Positions 1 to 8,322 of a stretch of 64,000 bases of DNA are shown piece by piece. The position numbers and the translations under genes were made by a program. The notes under the pieces are model-generated. The model saw only the letters and a list, made by a program, of their open reading frames with translations, searched no databases and had not been told where the DNA came from. The stretch's first letter is position 1. Every line of letters starts with the position of its first letter. Origin of the DNA: Limnobacter sp. MED105 (GTDB lineage: Bacteria > Pseudomonadota > Gammaproteobacteria > Burkholderiales > Burkholderiaceae_B); assembly GCF_000170915.1 (NCBI RefSeq), contig NZ_ABCT01000008.1:79489-143488 (forward strand), read 5' to 3'.

Positions 1-44
1 GCGAGGTCATAGATTCCAGTAATTTTCCGTGGCAGTATGGGCAC

Positions 45-818
45 ATGCACACACATACACCCACCCAACATGCTGGAATTCGTCTGCGCGATTTGCGGGC
101 AAGGCAAAAGATCAGCCAACTTGATTTGGCCTTGCGCGTGGGTGTTTCCCAGCGCCATTTAAGTTGCATTGAAACTGGCAAAGCCAGTGCCAGCAAGGAA
201 ATGTTGTTGGCACTGCTGGAGGGTTTGGATGCGCCGCTGAATGAACGCAATGAAGCGCTGGTGGCTGCAGGTTTTGCCCCCTTGTTTGGGAGCAGGCCGA
301 TTGATCACCGGGAAATGGACACCATCAATGAGGTGATCGATTTGATGCTGACTGCGCAGCATGCAGCGCCGGCCATGGTGCTGGACAGTGAATGGAATTT
401 GGTGAAATTCAACGCCAGTTTTGTGCGCTTGTTGCAACTGCTGGAGTTTGATTTGGCCGCTTTGCAAGCGACTCCCAATGTGCTGCTGGCACTGACTGCG
501 CCCGGTGGCCTGGCCACACGCCTGCTAAACCCGGCTGAAGTGTTGGGCGATGTATTGAAAAGGGCGCAGCGTGAGGCTTTGCATGTGCCTGCGTTGCAGG
601 CCATGTTGGCGCAAATTCCGCAATCCATGTTCGACACCAAACAGCCACAGAATTTCAACAACCCCACCTTGGTCACCCGGTTTAAAAGTACGGTGGGCGA
701 GCTTCGTTTTGTGTCAACTTTCACCAGTTTTGGAGCGCCCTTGGACATTACTGCGGCATCGCTGAGAATTGAACATTTGTTCCCCGCCGATGAGGCCACT
801 CGAAAGGCATTTTCATAA
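45..818 (+). CDS. XRE-family regulator with MmyB-like ligand domain
   Basis: This 257-residue protein has an N-terminal helix-turn-helix of the XRE type at about residues 10-65, visible as the pattern RLRDLRARQKISQLDLA followed by SQRHLSCIETGKA. The remainder (about 95-250) resembles the MmyB-type ligand-binding domain often fused to such domains, with the family-like stretch APAMVLDSEWNLVKFN. The likely role is transcriptional control of adjacent genes in response to a small ligand, but neither ligand nor target can be read from the sequence. Its stop codon overlaps the ATG of the next gene (TAATG), so the two are probably translated together. The first 44 bases of the window are its upstream region and show no convincing promoter. 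Confidence 0.88.
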   Translation: MHTHTPTQHAGIRLRDLRARQKISQLDLALRVGVSQRHLSCIETGKASASKEMLLALLEGLDAPLNERNEALVAAGFAPLFGSRPIDHREMDTINEVIDLMLTAQHAAPAMVLDSEWNLVKFNASFVRLLQLLEFDLAALQATPNVLLALTAPGGLATRLLNPAEVLGDVLKRAQREALHVPALQAMLAQIPQSMFDTKQPQNFNNPTLVTRFKSTVGELRFVSTFTSFGAPLDITAASLRIEHLFPADEATRKAFS

Positions 819-1633
819 TGCGTACTTTGCTGCTTTTTCTGTTGATTGCCATGGGCGCATTTGCCACCTGGTGGTTTCTGCAAAAACCCAGCCACAACCG
901 GCAATGGGCTGATGATGTTTCCCAAATGTTGCATGCAGATGTGAATGGCGACAGGGTGGTGTTGAAAAATGTGCGCAACTTTGAGTGGCGCACAGAAACC
1001 GATTACACACCGCGCTGGGAAACACGTGAATATGATTTAAGCCAGTTGCAAACAGCCGACCTTGTGTTGTCTTACTGGATGGGGCCTAAAATTGCCCACA
1101 CCTTGGTGTCGTTCGGTTTTGCCGATGGGCAGTACCTGACTTTCTCGCTGGAAATCCGAAAGGAAGTCGGCGAGGAGTTCTCCGCGTGGAAGGGTTTTTT
1201 CAGGCAGTACGAGGCTATTTTGGTGGCGGCCGATGAGGCCGACATTATTCGCACACGGAGCAATGCGCGTGGTGAAAACGTGTACATCTACCGACTGGCC
1301 ATTCCGCCAGAACAGCTAAGAACCCTGTTTTTGGCCTATGTAGAACAGGCACAAAAACTGGAAAAGACCCCCGAGTTTTACAACACCCTGACCAGCAATT
1401 GCACCACGGTGGTGTTTGATATCGCCAAGCGAATCGTGCCGGATTTGCCGCTGGATTATCGCCTGTTGCTCAGCGGGTACTTCGCCGAATACGCCCATGC
1501 GCAGGGCGGTTTGGTAGAGGGGTTTGGCTATACCGAACTTCAGGAGAAGGGCTATATTGTGCCCCGCGCCAAAGCCATGCAGGTCGGTGAAAATTTCTCG
1601 GAAGTCATTCGCCGGGGTGTGCCCGGCATGTAA
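818..1633 (+). CDS. DUF4105-family membrane-anchored protein
   Basis: The 271-residue protein begins with a hydrophobic segment (about residues 2-20) that reads as a signal anchor or uncleaved signal peptide, so it should face the periplasm. The body matches the DUF4105 (Lnb N-terminal-like) family: an early SYWMGPKIAHTLVSFGF stretch, then a central Tyr/Arg-rich segment, and the typical NSNCTTVVFDIA motif near residues 192-203 with a conserved Asn-Cys-Thr. Members of this family are suspected cysteine-dependent hydrolases, but no activity can be assigned here. It overlaps the upstream XRE regulator by one base and ends eight bases before the convergent metallo-hydrolase gene. The family assignment is firm; the function is unknown. 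Confidence 0.85.
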   Translation: MRTLLLFLLIAMGAFATWWFLQKPSHNRQWADDVSQMLHADVNGDRVVLKNVRNFEWRTETDYTPRWETREYDLSQLQTADLVLSYWMGPKIAHTLVSFGFADGQYLTFSLEIRKEVGEEFSAWKGFFRQYEAILVAADEADIIRTRSNARGENVYIYRLAIPPEQLRTLFLAYVEQAQKLEKTPEFYNTLTSNCTTVVFDIAKRIVPDLPLDYRLLLSGYFAEYAHAQGGLVEGFGYTELQEKGYIVPRAKAMQVGENFSEVIRRGVPGM

Positions 1634-1641
1634 GGCTTTGA

Positions 1642-2865
1642 TCAGCAACCACCCGCCCAGCGTGGATCGTTGATGTTGTAGCTGCGCGGTTTCATGTAGT
1701 CCACCGGGTCGCGCAGGTAATCCACCTGGGGTGGATCGGGCAGCCTGCTGACTGCTTCCAGCCAACTGTTTTCATAAGCCGACGCCCCGCCGCCAATGCC
1801 AGGTGTCCAGGCGTCGTGGTGGTTGGGCAAGGCTATTTTGGGTTTTGTCAGTGCCACATAAGCCAAAGCGTCCCGGTAGGCACTGGTCACCAAGCCAAAA
1901 CCAACAATCGCATTCAATTGCACATCCACACATTCAGGCAAATTCGTCAATGCGTTGGCCACCGCTTCGCTTTCTGCGTTGCCGGCTTTCATCACCCCAG
2001 TAGAGTTGTGCCAAAACCAGGCAAAGTCGCCTGCCCGGAAGTGATAAGCCCAAGTGCCGCCTGCAGGTTGGCCCACGCCGCCGTCGTCTTGCAGGGTGCC
2101 CACAAAGCGAAGTGCTTCGGCCAGGCTGGTGTTCAAGTAGGTAGGAAATGTGAGCACGTCGGGAATGTACACCAAGGGCATGCCACCGCTGAGCAGGTCG
2201 GCGGGTTCAGCGGCGGAGTGAGTGTGCTGTACAACATGCACGGGCTCGACATCTTCCCAAATTTGAATGGCGCGTACACTGCCGGCACCGGGGTTGGTTT
2301 GGTCGCCCAGGTTCAGGCAGGGAAAGGAGTTGGGTATGCCCTCACTGGCGGCGCGCTCGCGGGCGATATCGCACACGTTGCTGCCCGCAATCAACAGGGC
2401 ATTGCTTAGGCCTGCCACATAGCCCGCATCGGCTGCATGGTCAAAGTGGCCGTGCCCAATGAATATGGCTTCAGGTTGAATGGCGGCCAGTTCTTCACGG
2501 CCAATGGGCACATAGTTGGCGTGCACGCCCACAATTTCCCACGCGTCCATTAAAAACAAATGGCCTTTCATGCTCACAATGAAACTTGAAACACCCACCC
2601 ACCAAAACTTCACCTGCTCCGGGTCCATGGCGTTGGGACCTAATATGCGTTCGCGCGTGGCTTGCAGTTCAGCGCTGGGTGCACGGGCTGCGGGCAGGGG
2701 TTTGAAGCTGCTGGCGTCAAACACATTGGGCCGTGTTTCATTGGGTGTAGTTCGGGCGGTGCTGGTGCTGCCCGTGCCGGAATCGCCGCCCAGGCAGGCA
2801 GCCAACAGTGGTGCGCAAAGCAAGGCACAGGCAATCAGGCCTGTGCGGGAAAGTAAGTTAGTCAT
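1642..2865 (-). CDS. MBL-fold metallo-hydrolase lipoprotein
   Basis: The chosen ATG gives a 407-residue product that starts with a lipoprotein signal peptide (MTNLLSRTGLIACALLC, then lipobox LLAAC). The longer frame upstream adds 16 residues that would spoil the signal peptide, so it was rejected. The core shows the metallo-beta-lactamase zinc motif GHGHFDHAAD and a later NHHDAW that may supply another ligand. Such proteins hydrolyse lactones, phosphoesters or related bonds; the substrate here is not evident. A Gly/Ser/Thr-rich linker follows the lipidated Cys. The gene lies downstream of the esterase on the same strand with a gap of about 55 bases, so co-transcription is plausible. It is convergent with the DUF4105 gene. 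Confidence 0.85.
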   Translation of the reverse strand: MTNLLSRTGLIACALLCAPLLAACLGGDSGTGSTSTARTTPNETRPNVFDASSFKPLPAARAPSAELQATRERILGPNAMDPEQVKFWWVGVSSFIVSMKGHLFLMDAWEIVGVHANYVPIGREELAAIQPEAIFIGHGHFDHAADAGYVAGLSNALLIAGSNVCDIARERAASEGIPNSFPCLNLGDQTNPGAGSVRAIQIWEDVEPVHVVQHTHSAAEPADLLSGGMPLVYIPDVLTFPTYLNTSLAEALRFVGTLQDDGGVGQPAGGTWAYHFRAGDFAWFWHNSTGVMKAGNAESEAVANALTNLPECVDVQLNAIVGFGLVTSAYRDALAYVALTKPKIALPNHHDAWTPGIGGGASAYENSWLEAVSRLPDPPQVDYLRDPVDYMKPRSYNINDPRWAGGC

Positions 2866-2920
2866 TGTTATTGGGTAGTTGCAGGTGTCTCCAACACCTT
2901 GTACTGCCAACAACGTTGTT

Positions 2921-3820
2921 TTAGATGCCCTTCACCAACGGTGAAAAAAAGCGAATGATCTTCACTAGGTCTTCTTTGGCCTCGGGCAACGCAAGGTTCA
3001 TGGTTGGCCAAATGTGCGGCATGCCGGGGCGGGTGAGTAAGGTGATTTGCCCGCCCACTTTTTCTACCGCATCGCGTAGTAACACAGAGTCGTCCAGCAA
3101 ACATTCGTCTTCACTGGCGGTCACCATGAGTGGTGGAAGACCTTTCAATTTCCCAAGCAGGGGCGATGCGCGTTCATCGGCGGGGTAATGGCCGCACATG
3201 TACAAGTTGGCGGCGTGTTCAATCATGTGTGAAGACAACATGCTGTCGGTCTTGTCATTGCCTTCAATGGAGGGTGACAGGCGGCGCATGTCGGTGGCTG
3301 GCGAAATCAGCAGGCCGCCGTGTGAGGGCAGTTTCTTTTTAAGTGCATGTTGCAACACGGCCAGGCTCAAGTTGCCGCCGGCAGAATCGCCCGCCACGAA
3401 AATGGGTTCGCCTGTGGGGGTATCTGCCACCAGGGCTTCAAAGGCTGCAATGCAGTCGTCCAGTGGGGCTGGGAACGGGTTTTCTGGTGCCAGGCGGTAG
3501 TCCACCATGAACACGCGGAAACCCAAGGCATTGGCCAAGGCGCCACAGAAGGGGCGGTACATGGGGGGGTGGCCCGCCACAAAGCCGCCGCCGTGGATGT
3601 ACAACAAAGCGCCTTTGGGATTGACCGGAATAAGCCATTCACCTGGAACACCGCCCAAAGCGCCTTTGATATGTTTCAAGCCTTTTGGCACAGGAGCCAG
3701 CAAATTGGATGCAGCGGTCACCATGCGAAACCGGCGCACGAACCCAGCCCCGTTGCCCCGGTAGCTTTTCAGGGCAATGCTTGCAATTTTGTTCATCACT
3801 TTGGCTTGAATGGACGGCAT
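2921..3820 (-). CDS. HSL-type alpha/beta hydrolase (esterase)
   Basis: This 299-residue protein carries the hormone-sensitive-lipase oxyanion motif HGGGF (His76-Phe80) and the nucleophile elbow GDSAGG with Ser146, as in bacterial family IV carboxylesterases. The probable acid is in SEDECLLDDS and the catalytic His in MPHIWPTM near the C terminus. It has no signal peptide, so it is cytoplasmic, and should cleave short to medium-chain esters. It is divergent from the Baeyer-Villiger-type monooxygenase across a 180-base promoter region. That pairing is chemically sensible, since the monooxygenase would make esters from ketones and the esterase would open them. The pathway link is inference; the enzyme class is secure. 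Confidence 0.9.
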   Translation of the reverse strand: MPSIQAKVMNKIASIALKSYRGNGAGFVRRFRMVTAASNLLAPVPKGLKHIKGALGGVPGEWLIPVNPKGALLYIHGGGFVAGHPPMYRPFCGALANALGFRVFMVDYRLAPENPFPAPLDDCIAAFEALVADTPTGEPIFVAGDSAGGNLSLAVLQHALKKKLPSHGGLLISPATDMRRLSPSIEGNDKTDSMLSSHMIEHAANLYMCGHYPADERASPLLGKLKGLPPLMVTASEDECLLDDSVLLRDAVEKVGGQITLLTRPGMPHIWPTMNLALPEAKEDLVKIIRFFSPLVKGI

Positions 3821-4000
3821 GGTGTTCCTCTTTGAAAGTGGGGTGGGGTATTTATAGCACTGCCAGTGCTGCCCAGTTTACCTTGAGTTTTCAATGCACT
3901 TGATAAATTCGGACAAATCTGGAATGGAAATGCAAACGCTGTTTTCAGGCCTGAAAAAATCGGCACAATAAAAAAAAGAGCACAACCACACGGAGACACC

Positions 4001-5506
4001 ATGGCGATATTCGACGAAGACATTTTGATCATTGGCGCAGGTTTGTCAGGCATCAGTGCCGCATGCCATTTGAAAAAAGAATGCCCCAACCGAAAGTTCA
4101 CCATTCTTGAGCGCCGCACCACCATTGGTGGCACTTGGGATTTGTTCCGCTACCCCGGTATCCGCTCAGATTCCGACATGTTCAGTTTCGGCTTCAAGTT
4201 CAAGCCTTGGAAAAATGCGCATTTTTTCTCGCAAGGCAATGACATTCGCAGCTATGTGCACGAGGCAGCCACCGAGAACAAGGTGTTCGACCACATTCGT
4301 TTTCAGCGCAAGGTGAGCGACGCGAACTGGGACAGCGAGGCCCAGCGCTGGGTGATCAATGCTGTGAATGAAGCGACTGGCGAGCCAGAGCAATACCGCG
4401 CGAAATTCATGATGGCCTGTGCGGGCTACTACAACTACGACCAAGGCTATCGCCCTGATTTCCCGAATGAGAAAAGCTTCAAGGGCTTGGTGGTTCATCC
4501 TCAGCACTGGCCAGAAAACCTCGACTACACCGGCAAAAAAGTGGTGGTGATTGGCAGTGGGGCAACAGCTGTAACATTAATCCCAAGCATGGCCGACAAG
4601 GTGGAGCACATCACCATGTTGCAGCGTTCGCCGTCCTATATTTTTTCCTTGCCCTCCGTGGATGCGCTGACCCGCGTGCTGCAAAAAACCCTGCCGTCCA
4701 AACTGGCTTATAAGCTGAACCGCACGCGCACTATTGGTTTGGCGCACTTCATGTTCAAGGCCAGCAAAAGCAAGCCCGAGGTGGTGCGCCGCTTCCTGAT
4801 CGCGATGATGCGCAGGCAGTTGAAAGGCTCCAGCGTGGATATCAAACACTTCACACCCAACTACATGCCCTGGGATCAGCGTTTGTGTTTGGTACCCGAT
4901 GGCGATTTTTTCAAAGCCCTGCGCAGTGGCAAGGCCAGCGTGGCCACAGACACCATCAAGCAGTTTGTGCCCAATGGCATTGAGTTGAACTCAGGCGAAG
5001 TGCTGGAAGCCGACATCATCGTGACTGCCACCGGTTTGAATGTGCAAATGGTGGGTGGCATGAAGATTAGCCTGGACAATGCGCCTGTGAACTTGAGCGA
5101 AAAAATGTTCTACAAAAGCGCCATGTTGCAAGACCTGCCGAACGCGGCGGTGGTGCTGGGTTACACCCACGCATCGTGGACGCTGAAATCAGATTTGGTC
5201 AGTGGTTTTGTGTGCCGCCTGCTGAACTACATGGACAAGAAGGGCCATGCTGTGGCGGTGGCCAAAACTGAACACGTGCAGCCTGTGGAAGGTTTCACTG
5301 TGCTGGGTGGATTGAATTCAGGGTATTTGAAGCGCGTGGCCGACCAGTTGCCACGCCAGGGTGAAACCCACCCGTGGCACAATCGGCAAGATTATTACCA
5401 CGACACCAAAACCTTGCTGGAAGACCCCGTGGATGAGCCCGGTTTGGTGTTTGAACCTGCAAAGGCAGGGGGCAGGGCCAAGCCGAAGCTGAAGGCGGTG
5501 GCTTAA
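4001..5506 (+). CDS. Flavin-binding Baeyer-Villiger-type monooxygenase
   Basis: The 501-residue protein has an FAD Rossmann motif GAGLSG at residues 12-17 and a second, NADPH-binding, Rossmann motif VIGSGATA starting near residue 183. Between them lies FKGLVVHPQHW (Phe160 to Trp170), which fits the FxGxxxHxxxW fingerprint of Baeyer-Villiger monooxygenases; the GGTWDLFRYPGIRSD stretch is also typical. It should use NADPH and oxygen to insert an oxygen atom into a ketone substrate, giving an ester or lactone. The start is supported by an ACGGAGA Shine-Dalgarno sequence. Its divergent neighbour is an esterase that could process the product. Substrate specificity cannot be read from sequence. Confidence 0.9.
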   Translation: MAIFDEDILIIGAGLSGISAACHLKKECPNRKFTILERRTTIGGTWDLFRYPGIRSDSDMFSFGFKFKPWKNAHFFSQGNDIRSYVHEAATENKVFDHIRFQRKVSDANWDSEAQRWVINAVNEATGEPEQYRAKFMMACAGYYNYDQGYRPDFPNEKSFKGLVVHPQHWPENLDYTGKKVVVIGSGATAVTLIPSMADKVEHITMLQRSPSYIFSLPSVDALTRVLQKTLPSKLAYKLNRTRTIGLAHFMFKASKSKPEVVRRFLIAMMRRQLKGSSVDIKHFTPNYMPWDQRLCLVPDGDFFKALRSGKASVATDTIKQFVPNGIELNSGEVLEADIIVTATGLNVQMVGGMKISLDNAPVNLSEKMFYKSAMLQDLPNAAVVLGYTHASWTLKSDLVSGFVCRLLNYMDKKGHAVAVAKTEHVQPVEGFTVLGGLNSGYLKRVADQLPRQGETHPWHNRQDYYHDTKTLLEDPVDEPGLVFEPAKAGGRAKPKLKAVA

Positions 5507-5521
5507 ACCCAGTGGCTTAAG

Positions 5522-5770
5522 TTAGCTGTCGCTGTCGACCAGGGTGAAGCGCTGGGTCATGCGCTCACCCACCTGCACCATTTCAAAAAATACATTCAAA
5601 GGCCTGGTCCACGCGGTGTGGGTATCGCCACTCAAAGGGCGGTAAACCACCACAGGGCTCAAATCGCTTTCCTGAATGGCTTGGCAAATAATTTCATACA
5701 GCCCACCTTTGTAGTGTCGATAACGTTCGCCCGTTTTTACGCTGTGAGGTTGTTCTGGCACATGGCTCAA
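5522..5770 (-). CDS. DUF1653 domain protein
   Basis: An 82-residue protein made almost wholly of a DUF1653 domain: HYKGGLYEI near the start, VVYRPL in the middle and the closing WTRPLNVFFE. The family is widespread and small; its biochemical role is unknown. The start is TTG, chosen because AAGGAG lies seven bases upstream on the minus strand and the ATG-free reading frame matches the family start. It is convergent with the monooxygenase (15-base gap) and divergent from the basic protein at 5871. Confidence 0.85.
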   Translation of the reverse strand: MSHVPEQPHSVKTGERYRHYKGGLYEIICQAIQESDLSPVVVYRPLSGDTHTAWTRPLNVFFEMVQVGERMTQRFTLVDSDS

Positions 5771-5870
5771 GGGGTGTCTCCTTTGTTGTTGTGAGTCATA
5801 TTTCTTGAATATTCAAGGTCATATCGTTAAACTGTACGGCTGTCCTTGAAGAATTGAAAGGAGTTCCTGA

Positions 5871-6164
5871 ATGCCTGCAATCAAGCGAGCAACCGAGGAA
5901 ACCAGCAAACCAGCAACCAAGCCTTTGACCAAGTCGGTCGCGAAGCCTGCTGCTGCCAAAGCAGAGCTGCCCGAAAGCAAAGCACGCCCGGTGGCTACAA
6001 CCCGAAAACCTTCCAAAACGGCGCTTTCTCCCTCCGAGGTCACGCCTTTGGCACTGCTTACGCCCAGCAAGCCTGCGCGCCGCCGCCGGTCGGGCGCTGC
6101 AAAGCCCAGAAAGTTGAAGGGTGCCACAACCACTTGGCCATTTCCAACAGGCTCACGGCCTTAA
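5871..6164 (+). CDS. Small Lys/Ala/Pro-rich basic protein
   Basis: A 97-residue, low-complexity basic protein rich in Lys, Ala, Pro, Ser and Thr, with PATKPLTKSVAKPAAAKAEL early on and a strongly basic RRRRSGAAKPRKLKG tail. This composition resembles histone H1-like nucleoid or RNA-binding tails seen in betaproteobacteria, but no fold or family is recognised. Translation from this ATG is supported by a clear AAAGGAG Shine-Dalgarno sequence seven bases upstream. The antisense frame over the same bases is judged a shadow. It sits 18 bases before yggT and may be co-transcribed with it. Confidence 0.6.
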   Translation: MPAIKRATEETSKPATKPLTKSVAKPAAAKAELPESKARPVATTRKPSKTALSPSEVTPLALLTPSKPARRRRSGAAKPRKLKGATTTWPFPTGSRP

Positions 6165-6182
6165 CCTGCTGAACGCTTCACT

Positions 6183-6752
6183 ATGCTTCTAATCGATATT
6201 TTGCGCTTACTGCTGGAAACAGCCGCCAGCCTGCTCACCTTTTGCCTGTTGCTGCGCGCATTGATGCAGTGGGTACGTATACACCCCAGTAACCCCCTGT
6301 CACCGTTCATTTTTTCCATGACCGACTGGCTAGTGAAGCCCTTGCGCAAGGGTGTGCCCGGCTATGGTGGCATTGATTGGGCCTCCATTTTTGGCGCCTT
6401 TGTGGTGTCTTTTGTGCTGCACATTGTTTTGGTGTTGCTCACAGTTGGACTTTCCAGCGGTGGTCCGGGCGTGGGTTCGCTGATTACGCTGACTATACCC
6501 ATTGCCATTTTTTGGGTGTTGCGCAATGTGGCTTATCTGCTGATGGGTATTGTGCTGATTCAGGTGATCTTGAGCTGGGTGAATCCGTTCTCGCCGATTG
6601 CGTCGATTCTGAATGAGCTGTCACGCCCTTTCCTGGAGCCATTGCGCAGGGTGCTGCCCACCATTGGCAATGTAGATTTATCGCCTTTGGTTTTCTTCCT
6701 GATTTTGCAGATCGTGATGATGGTGCTGCAAAGCCTGATGCCCGGGTTTTAA
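6183..6752 (+). CDS. yggT: YggT-family integral membrane protein
   Basis: A 189-residue, highly hydrophobic protein with two YggT repeats, each containing paired membrane helices and a conserved Arg/Pro-rich turn (HPSNPLSPFI and VNPFSPIASILNELSRPFLEP). The family is implicated in envelope integrity, osmotic tolerance or membrane protein insertion, without a settled mechanism. It follows a small basic protein gene and ends shortly before a bidirectional terminator shared with the convergent lipoprotein gene. The assignment rests on the repeat pattern and length, which match the family. Confidence 0.88.
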   Translation: MLLIDILRLLLETAASLLTFCLLLRALMQWVRIHPSNPLSPFIFSMTDWLVKPLRKGVPGYGGIDWASIFGAFVVSFVLHIVLVLLTVGLSSGGPGVGSLITLTIPIAIFWVLRNVAYLLMGIVLIQVILSWVNPFSPIASILNELSRPFLEPLRRVLPTIGNVDLSPLVFFLILQIVMMVLQSLMPGF

Positions 6753-6773
6753 TTTGGCCAACTGGCATGGCAT

Positions 6774-6805
6774 AAAAAAAGAGCACCTTCAAAGGTGCTC
6801 TTTTT
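6774..6805. terminator. Bidirectional intrinsic terminator
   Basis: A perfect GAGCACCTT/AAGGTGCTC stem is flanked by an A-run on the left and T-run on the right, so it can end transcription in both directions. It separates yggT on the plus strand from the convergent lipoprotein gene on the minus strand. Confidence 0.9.
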
Positions 6806-6827
6806 CATTTTGGCGGGTTATTTAAAT

Positions 6828-7307
6828 TCAGCGTGTAACGCGCGATGTACCGCCACCACTGACAATTCTTACACGGTCACCAGGCCGGAAATCTTCACCT
6901 GCTGCATCCTGAACATAAGCACGCAAGGTGCCGTTGTCCATGCGAACGGTAATTTCCAGGCCCTGACGGGTCGATGCATTGCGTTCTACGGCCTGACCTG
7001 CAATACCGCCAGCCACCGCACCCACAATTGCACCCACAGCACGACCGCTGCCGCCACCCACGTTGCTGCCTGCGATACCGCCAATGATGCCGCCAGCGGC
7101 AGTACCTACGCCGTTGGTGTCGCCCTGAATAGTCACGGTGCGTACGCTTTCAACTGTGCCTTGCTCGATAATTTGTGCGCGGCGGGTTTCACCTTCGCGA
7201 TATACCTGACCCGAACTGCTTTGGGTGGCACAGCCTGCAAGCGCAGAAAGCGCAATCAGGGCCACTGCACCGGTGCTTCTTAAACTGAACTGAATTGACT
7301 TGGCCAT
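6828..7307 (-). CDS. Glycine-zipper outer-membrane lipoprotein (SlyB/Pcp-like)
   Basis: The 159-residue precursor has a signal peptide with lipobox ALAGC near residue 26, so the mature protein is lipid-anchored. The centre is a glycine-zipper 2TM stretch (GGIIGGIAGSNVGGG and VGAIVGAVAGGIAG) typical of the SlyB/Pcp/OsmB group, followed by a small beta-rich tail with DFRPGDRVRIVSGGG. These proteins sit in the outer membrane and contribute to envelope stability. The gene is monocistronic in appearance: it follows the PfkB-type kinase by 20 bases on the same strand and is closed by the bidirectional terminator. Confidence 0.88.
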   Translation of the reverse strand: MAKSIQFSLRSTGAVALIALSALAGCATQSSSGQVYREGETRRAQIIEQGTVESVRTVTIQGDTNGVGTAAGGIIGGIAGSNVGGGSGRAVGAIVGAVAGGIAGQAVERNASTRQGLEITVRMDNGTLRAYVQDAAGEDFRPGDRVRIVSGGGTSRVTR

Positions 7308-7327
7308 GATTTGATTTTCCTTTCAAG

Positions 7328-8284
7328 TTACCAGGGTTGTTGACCAAAAGCGGCAGTAAACCTGGACGCAATTTCTTCCCGGCTGTACTGGTAGGTTTGA
7401 GGGCCTTTCACTGCAATTTTCAGAGAACCCATCAAACTGGCCAGTTTGGCCGCATTCACAATGCCCATGCCTTCTGTAAGGCCGTAGAGCAAGCCGCCGC
7501 GGTATGCATCGCCACAGCCAGTGGGGTCGGCGATGCGTTCTGCTTTAACGCATGGTATGTCGTGCCGTTGACCCTGTGTAAATACCCAGCTGCCTTCGGC
7601 ACCGCGGGTCACCACGAGTGCTTCCAGCTTCTCTGCGATCTGCTCCAGGGTTAGCCCGGTGCGCTCACACAGCATCTTGGCTTCATAGTCATTGACAGCC
7701 GCGTAGGTCGCAAGTTCCAAAAACCGGTCAAGTTCGGGTTTGCCGAACATGGGCAGCCCCTGGCCTGGGTCGAATACAAATGGAATGCCTGCGGTGGCAA
7801 ATTGCTCAGCGTGCTGCATCATGCCGTCCCTGCCATCGGGGGCAATGATGCCCAAGGCGATGTCGCCGGCATCGCTCACCTTGTTCAGGTGCGAGTGACT
7901 CATGGCGCCTGGGTGGAAGGCGGTAATCTGGTTGTCGTCAAGGTCGGTGGTAATGAAGGCCTGCGCCGTGAACTCTTCGCCAATTTGCTTCAGGCAGTTG
8001 GTTTCAATGCCCAAGGTTTGCAGGCGCTGAAAGTAACCTCCGGCATCATGCCCAATGGTGGCCATGGGTACGGGTTTGCCGCCCAGCATATTCAGGCTGT
8101 AGGCAATGTTGCCCGCGCAGCCGCCCCAGTCTTTGCGAAGACTGGGAACCAGAAACGCAACGTTCAGAATGTGTACCTGATCCGGCAAAATTTGGTCTTT
8201 GAAACGGCCTTCAAACACCATGATGGTGTCGAATGCGATAGAACCGCAGATTAAAACGCGTTTGGTGTTGGTTGGGGAATTCAT
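7328..8284 (-). CDS. PfkB-family sugar/nucleoside kinase
   Basis: A 318-residue ribokinase-fold enzyme. It shows the PfkB N-terminal GGCAGNIAYSLNMLGG region (signature 1) and the C-terminal DPTGCGDAYRGG (signature 2), where the Asp of GCGD is the catalytic base. Sequences of this subtype in betaproteobacteria are usually called adenosine kinase-like or generic carbohydrate kinase; the true substrate is not evident. It is followed by the lipoprotein gene and preceded by the DUF3426 gene with a 38-base gap, all on the minus strand. It is cytoplasmic, with no signal or membrane segment. Confidence 0.88.
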   Translation of the reverse strand: MNSPTNTKRVLICGSIAFDTIMVFEGRFKDQILPDQVHILNVAFLVPSLRKDWGGCAGNIAYSLNMLGGKPVPMATIGHDAGGYFQRLQTLGIETNCLKQIGEEFTAQAFITTDLDDNQITAFHPGAMSHSHLNKVSDAGDIALGIIAPDGRDGMMQHAEQFATAGIPFVFDPGQGLPMFGKPELDRFLELATYAAVNDYEAKMLCERTGLTLEQIAEKLEALVVTRGAEGSWVFTQGQRHDIPCVKAERIADPTGCGDAYRGGLLYGLTEGMGIVNAAKLASLMGSLKIAVKGPQTYQYSREEIASRFTAAFGQQPW

Positions 8285-8322
8285 GGTGAAGCAGTCCAGT
8301 ATCTAAAAAATTGGCTTGGCGG

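Noticed and set aside
5819..6133. 104-residue minus-strand frame opposite the basic protein
   Set aside because: It reads as a hydrophobic complement of a Lys/Ala-rich gene and lacks a Shine-Dalgarno sequence, whereas the plus-strand frame has a strong one.
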